Assembly: GCA_025357775.1 (NCBI GenBank)
Contig: JANXOQ010000032.1
Location: 1-9,488 of the forward strand
Source of the DNA: Ferruginibacter sp.
GTDB lineage: Bacteria; Bacteroidota; Bacteroidia; Chitinophagales; Chitinophagaceae
DNA: 9,488 nucleotides
Direction of reading: 5' to 3'
A model generated the notes under the pieces. The model was not told where the DNA came from. It made no database searches and saw only the letters and a program-made list of their open reading frames with translations. Position numbers and translations under genes: made by a program. Shown in pieces: positions 6,355-9,488 of the stretch (position 1 is the stretch's first letter; each line of letters starts with the position of its first letter).

Positions 6355-7812
6355 ATGTCCCCTTATGTTCTCCTTTCCTTTGTAATAGGTTATTTTATTT
6401 TATTGTTAATAGTGGCTTGGTATACTAGCCGAAACTCTAACAATGATTCATTTTTTATAGGTAATAAAAATAGCAATTGGATGTTGGTGGCGTTTGGTAT
6501 GATTGGCACATCGCTATCGGGTGTTACGTTTGTAAGTGTACCTGGTGGTGTGGGTAAAGAGTCGTTTGCATATTTTCAGATAGCATTAGGTTACGTGATA
6601 GGCTACTTAGTTGTTGCTTATGTACTGCTGCCATTGTACTATCGACTTAATCTTACATCAATATATAATTACCTTAGTGGCAGGCTTGGGGTAAAGTCTT
6701 ATAAAACGGGAGCATCTTTTTTTATACTTTCTCGTACACTTGGCGCTACGGCAAGGTTGTACTTAGTTGTAAAAATATTGCAAGATGCTATTTTGGCTGA
6801 GCTAGGTGTGCCATTTTGGGTAACCACACTTATTATTTTGATAATGATTTTAATTTATACTTACGAAGGCGGTGTAAAAACAATTGTATTTACAGATACT
6901 TTACAAACCACTTTTATGCTTACAGGTTTGGTGGTTTGTGTATGGTATATTTTACATGCAATGAACCTCAATATTGGTGATGCTTTTTCTGCCATGGGAA
7001 ATAAAGGATATTCTAAAATTTTCTTTACAGACCCTCAAAGCAAATTATTTTTTGGCAAGCAAATTCTTGCAGGTGCATTTATAACAATAACCATGACGGG
7101 TATGGATCAAGAAATGATGCAGAAAACAATTTCGGTAAAACGATTAGGTGATTCACAAAAAAATATTGTACTACTTTCTATTATTTTGGTATCAGTATTA
7201 TTGTTGTTTTTGTTTTTAGGAGGGTTATTGCATTTGTATGGCGCACAGCAGGGCGTAACAGCCACTGGGGATAAATTGTTTCCAGAAATTGCATTGCACC
7301 ACATGCCTTCTTATGTTTCTATTATTTTTATTATAGCTTTAATATCGGCATTGTTTCCAAGTGCAGATGGGGCTATTACAGCACTCACTTCTTCTATCTG
7401 TATTGATATTATTGGTATGAAACGTAGAACAGACATGACAGAAGCAGCACAAAAAAAACTAAGGCAAAAAGTGCATCTTACAGTAGCATTTGTATTTTTA
7501 TTATTTGTAATGGTTTTTTATAAAATAAATGACCCAAGTATGATTGGTGTAATACTTAAAGTTGCAGCCTATACTTATGGACCATTATTAGGCTTGTTTA
7601 CTTTTGGAATTTTAACTAAGCGAAGTGTGAACGATGCAATAGTTCCTTTTATATGTATTGCTTCACCTATTATTTGTTTTTTTATAGATAAGTTTCAAGA
7701 ACAAATATTGCCAGGTTTCAAAATAGGCTCTGAATTATTATTGCTAAATGGCTTATTAACTTTTACAGGGTTGTTAATTATTTCAAAAAAATATACTACA
7801 CCAGCCCTTTAA
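6355..7812 (+). CDS. Sodium:solute symporter (SSS family), substrate unknown
   Basis: Inner-membrane secondary transporter of the SSS family (LeuT fold), using the sodium gradient to import a small solute. About 13 hydrophobic helices can be traced from residue 4 to 476. Family features are the unwound first core helix with a GTSLSG segment (51-56), followed by VPGGVGKESF, the R-x-x-G-A-x-A-R-L segment (127-135), the EGGVKTIVFTD loop (171-181), the GMDQEMMQKT motif (249-258) and the sodium-site helix around PSADGAITALTSS (335-347). The 485-aa length is normal. The substrate cannot be read from sequence: sugars, proline, nucleobases and sialic acid are all transported within this family. It is the first gene of a tight unit, one base before the O-methyltransferase, and diverges from the M23 gene. 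Its leader is A-rich (CCAAAAATTAAATT) without a Shine-Dalgarno. TATATTTA at 6324-6331 is only a one-mismatch -7 candidate. Confidence 0.93.
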   Translation: MSPYVLLSFVIGYFILLLIVAWYTSRNSNNDSFFIGNKNSNWMLVAFGMIGTSLSGVTFVSVPGGVGKESFAYFQIALGYVIGYLVVAYVLLPLYYRLNLTSIYNYLSGRLGVKSYKTGASFFILSRTLGATARLYLVVKILQDAILAELGVPFWVTTLIILIMILIYTYEGGVKTIVFTDTLQTTFMLTGLVVCVWYILHAMNLNIGDAFSAMGNKGYSKIFFTDPQSKLFFGKQILAGAFITITMTGMDQEMMQKTISVKRLGDSQKNIVLLSIILVSVLLLFLFLGGLLHLYGAQQGVTATGDKLFPEIALHHMPSYVSIIFIIALISALFPSADGAITALTSSICIDIIGMKRRTDMTEAAQKKLRQKVHLTVAFVFLLFVMVFYKINDPSMIGVILKVAAYTYGPLLGLFTFGILTKRSVNDAIVPFICIASPIICFFIDKFQEQILPGFKIGSELLLLNGLLTFTGLLIISKKYTTPAL

Positions 7813-7813
7813 A

Positions 7814-8452
7814 ATGGAAATAATAAATCCACTTGCAGAAAAATATGTAGAACAATTTACTACAACGCATGAGGGCTTGCTGCAACAAATAATAGCAGAT
7901 ACTTTGCATACACATATACATGCACACATGGTAAGTGGGGCGGTACAAGGCAAGTTTTTAAGCATGATTAGCTGTATGATTAAACCGCTAAGAATACTGG
8001 AAATAGGCAGTTTTACAGGCTTTAGTGCATTATGCTTGGCTGTGGGTTTGCAAGTGAAAGGCATTATTCATACAATTGAAATAAGAGAGGAAGATGCCAT
8101 TGTTGCTCAAAATTATTTTAATAAAAGCAAGTATTCTTCACAAATAAAATTGCATATAGGCAATGCAAAAGAAATTATCCCCACACTACACGAAGAGTGG
8201 GATCTAGTCTTTATAGATGCTGATAAAACAAATTATATTGAATATTACGAATTAACTTTGCATTTGTTAAAAAATGGTGGTTTTATATTGGCAGATAATG
8301 TGCTTTTTCATGGGCAAGTTTTAGAAGAAAATATTAAGGGCAAAAATGCAAAAGCCATTCATGCATTTAATATGCATGTAACAAAAGATATAAGAACAGA
8401 GCAAGTAATGCTTTCTATAAGAGATGGAATAACTTTAATACGAAAATTATAG
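7814..8452 (+). CDS. SAM-dependent, metal-binding O-methyltransferase (COMT/CCoAMT type)
   Basis: Cytoplasmic class I methyltransferase of the Methyltransf_3 group, transferring methyl from S-adenosylmethionine to a hydroxyl, typically of a catechol-like acceptor; the real substrate is unknown. The 212-aa length is standard. The substrate/SAM lid motif M-x-S-G-x-x-Q-G is at 39-46, the SAM loop EIGSFTGFSAL at 63-73, and an acidic residue (Glu89) closes the next strand for the ribose. Metal ligands Asp135 (FIDADK), Asp161 and Asn162 (ADN) match the COMT set, with Lys138 as the likely catalytic lysine. Alternating histidines (HTHIHAH, 32-38) precede the lid and are discussed under findings. It starts one base after the symporter stop and ends one base before the glucosaminidase start, so all three are almost certainly co-transcribed and translationally coupled. 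Confidence 0.95.
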   Translation: MEIINPLAEKYVEQFTTTHEGLLQQIIADTLHTHIHAHMVSGAVQGKFLSMISCMIKPLRILEIGSFTGFSALCLAVGLQVKGIIHTIEIREEDAIVAQNYFNKSKYSSQIKLHIGNAKEIIPTLHEEWDLVFIDADKTNYIEYYELTLHLLKNGGFILADNVLFHGQVLEENIKGKNAKAIHAFNMHVTKDIRTEQVMLSIRDGITLIRKL

Positions 8453-8453
8453 C

Positions 8454-9398
8454 ATGAAGATTATTTTAATGATAGTGTTTATTTTTTGTAGCAATGTAAT
8501 TTTTGCACAGAAAATAACGCCTGAAATGTATATTGATATTTATAAAGATGCAGCGGTAGCAGAAATGAAAAGGAGCGGCGTACCCGCATCTATAACACTT
8601 GCGCAAGGTATTTTAGAAACCGAAAGTGGCAATAGTGAATTGGTAAAAAAATCAAATAATCATTTTGGTATAAAATGTAAAGCTAATTGGACTGGTGAAA
8701 CTGTGCGTCATACAGACGATGCCGCCAACGAATGTTTTAGAAAATATAGTAAAGCGGCTGAAAGCTATAAAGACCATAGTGATTTCTTAAAAACATCCTC
8801 AAGGTATTCATCCCTTTTTGAGCTTAACCCCACTGATTATAAAGGTTGGGCTTATGGGCTTAAAAAAGCTGGCTACGCAACCAATCCGAAGTATCCACAG
8901 ATTGTAATTTCGAATATAGAAAAATACAATTTGCAACAATATGATGATTCAAATTTTGGACTAAAAACATTTACAGATGTAACTCAAAAGCAAGCAGAAC
9001 CTACTTACGCAAAATTGGCTTATGTAGGAAAAGTATTGGATGGGGAGGATGAAATAACTGCTGGTATAAAAAACGCTGACAAAATAAATGGATTAAAAGC
9101 TATATATGCAAGTGCAGGTACTTCCTTAATAGCAATTGCAACAAGTGCCAATATAGATTTAGCAAAATTGCTTGACTATAATGACCTTACAAGTGATGGG
9201 TTATTAAAAGAGAACCAAATAATTTATTTTGAAAAAAAGAATAAACAAGGCAATGCAGATTTATACAAGGTAATAGAAGATGAAAGCTTGCAAATTATTT
9301 CACAAAAAAATGCAGTGCAATTAAAACAACTTTCACAACTTAATAATATGAGAGAATTTATTTTAATAAGAAAAGGGAGTGTGATAAAACTGAGATAA
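8454..9398 (+). CDS. Secreted glucosaminidase (GH73-like) with C-terminal LysM-type repeats
   Basis: Exported peptidoglycan hydrolase expected to cleave the glycan chain as an N-acetylglucosaminidase. A signal peptide covers residues 1-18 (ending IFA). The catalytic domain (about 22-160) shows AQGILETESG with the probable acid Glu55, the HFGIKC motif (70-75), and YATNPKY (141-147), hallmarks of the FlgJ/GH73 group. A linker of about 25 residues leads to two divergent LysM-like repeats: about 212-259 (ending in an L-K-x-x-Q-I-I-Y-F strand) and about 270-314. Both lack the classic G-D-T-L opening, reading AGTSLIAIA and EDESLQIIS, so glycan affinity may be weak. Length (314 aa) is ordinary for Bacteroidota. 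It is the last gene of the symporter unit. A FlgJ-type flagellar role is unlikely, since no flagellar gene is present. A small hairpin follows the stop. Confidence 0.92.
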   Translation: MKIILMIVFIFCSNVIFAQKITPEMYIDIYKDAAVAEMKRSGVPASITLAQGILETESGNSELVKKSNNHFGIKCKANWTGETVRHTDDAANECFRKYSKAAESYKDHSDFLKTSSRYSSLFELNPTDYKGWAYGLKKAGYATNPKYPQIVISNIEKYNLQQYDDSNFGLKTFTDVTQKQAEPTYAKLAYVGKVLDGEDEITAGIKNADKINGLKAIYASAGTSLIAIATSANIDLAKLLDYNDLTSDGLLKENQIIYFEKKNKQGNADLYKVIEDESLQIISQKNAVQLKQLSQLNNMREFILIRKGSVIKLR

Positions 9399-9404
9399 TT
9401 TGCA

Positions 9405-9418
9405 AATGTGAAAACATT
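9405..9418 (+). terminator. Small GAAA-loop hairpin after the glucosaminidase stop
   Basis: AATGT (9405-9409) and ACATT (9414-9418) form a 5-bp stem on a GAAA tetraloop, 6 bases after the stop codon. No T-run follows directly (CAGTTATTTAAATATT), so this is a weak terminator candidate at best. The rest of the window to its end shows no supported gene. Confidence 0.2.
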
Positions 9419-9488
9419 CAGTTATTTAAATATTATATTAATTGAAGTAGGCACTTGTTTACCCCATAATAAAAGCTAATTATATTAG

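Noticed and set aside
7783..8064. A minus-strand open frame of 93 codons overlapping the symporter end and methyltransferase start
   Set aside because: It lies antisense to two well-supported genes with intact motifs, has a cysteine-rich composition typical of shadow frames, and lacks a plausible leader or domain.
9435..9488. A minus-strand reading frame entering from the right edge and ending at a TAA near 9435-9437 (about 17 codons)
   Set aside because: Too short to show any family signature, and A/T-rich non-coding DNA gives such frames easily; it could be the end of a convergent gene but cannot be supported from this window.

Overview
The window looks like ordinary chromosome from a low-GC member of the Bacteroidota, possibly of the Chitinophagaceae or Sphingobacteria type. 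The evidence is strongly A/T-biased third codon positions, A/T-rich leaders with almost no Shine-Dalgarno sequences, perfect matches to the Bacteroidota -7 promoter element (TAnnTTTG) in front of two genes, and typical families of that phylum. These families include a six-helix hybrid histidine kinase, an exported S1/P1 nuclease, a long exported M23 peptidase and a glucosaminidase with degenerate LysM repeats. The taxonomic call rests on protein character and promoter motif, not on a marker gene.

Layout from left to right. Positions 1-302 are A/T-rich with no gene, but hold two palindromes that share the half-site GTTTATA. A membrane hybrid sensor kinase follows on + (303-2414), then an exported S1/P1-type zinc nuclease on + (2528-3319). 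This nuclease converges on a two-gene minus-strand unit: a Bcp-type thiol peroxidase (4151-3660) whose 3' end overlaps a small HExxH protein (3667-3365) by 8 bases. A non-coding gap (4152-4423) holds a probable terminator for the next minus-strand gene, a secreted M23 peptidase (6118-4424). Divergently from it runs a tight three-gene + strand unit: sodium:solute symporter (6355-7812), SAM-dependent O-methyltransferase (7814-8452) and secreted glucosaminidase (8454-9398), with single-base gaps between genes. The last 90 bases hold no supported gene.

Functional picture. Three of the eight proteins are exported hydrolases: one nuclease and two enzymes of cell-wall type. The M23 peptidase and the glucosaminidase lie in divergent units sharing one 236-bp intergenic region, which is compatible with peptidoglycan remodelling but does not prove co-regulation. 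Bcp and its small partner form a separate cytoplasmic pair. The hybrid kinase is an orphan: it has a receiver but no output domain, and no Hpt protein or response regulator lies nearby.

I see no mobile element, CRISPR array, tRNA, rRNA, phage gene or defence island. I did not find a convincing undescribed system. The points most worth a second look are the conserved-looking but unnamed HEQCH protein coupled to Bcp, the paired palindromes upstream of the kinase, and the repeated Ig-like modules in the M23 protein.
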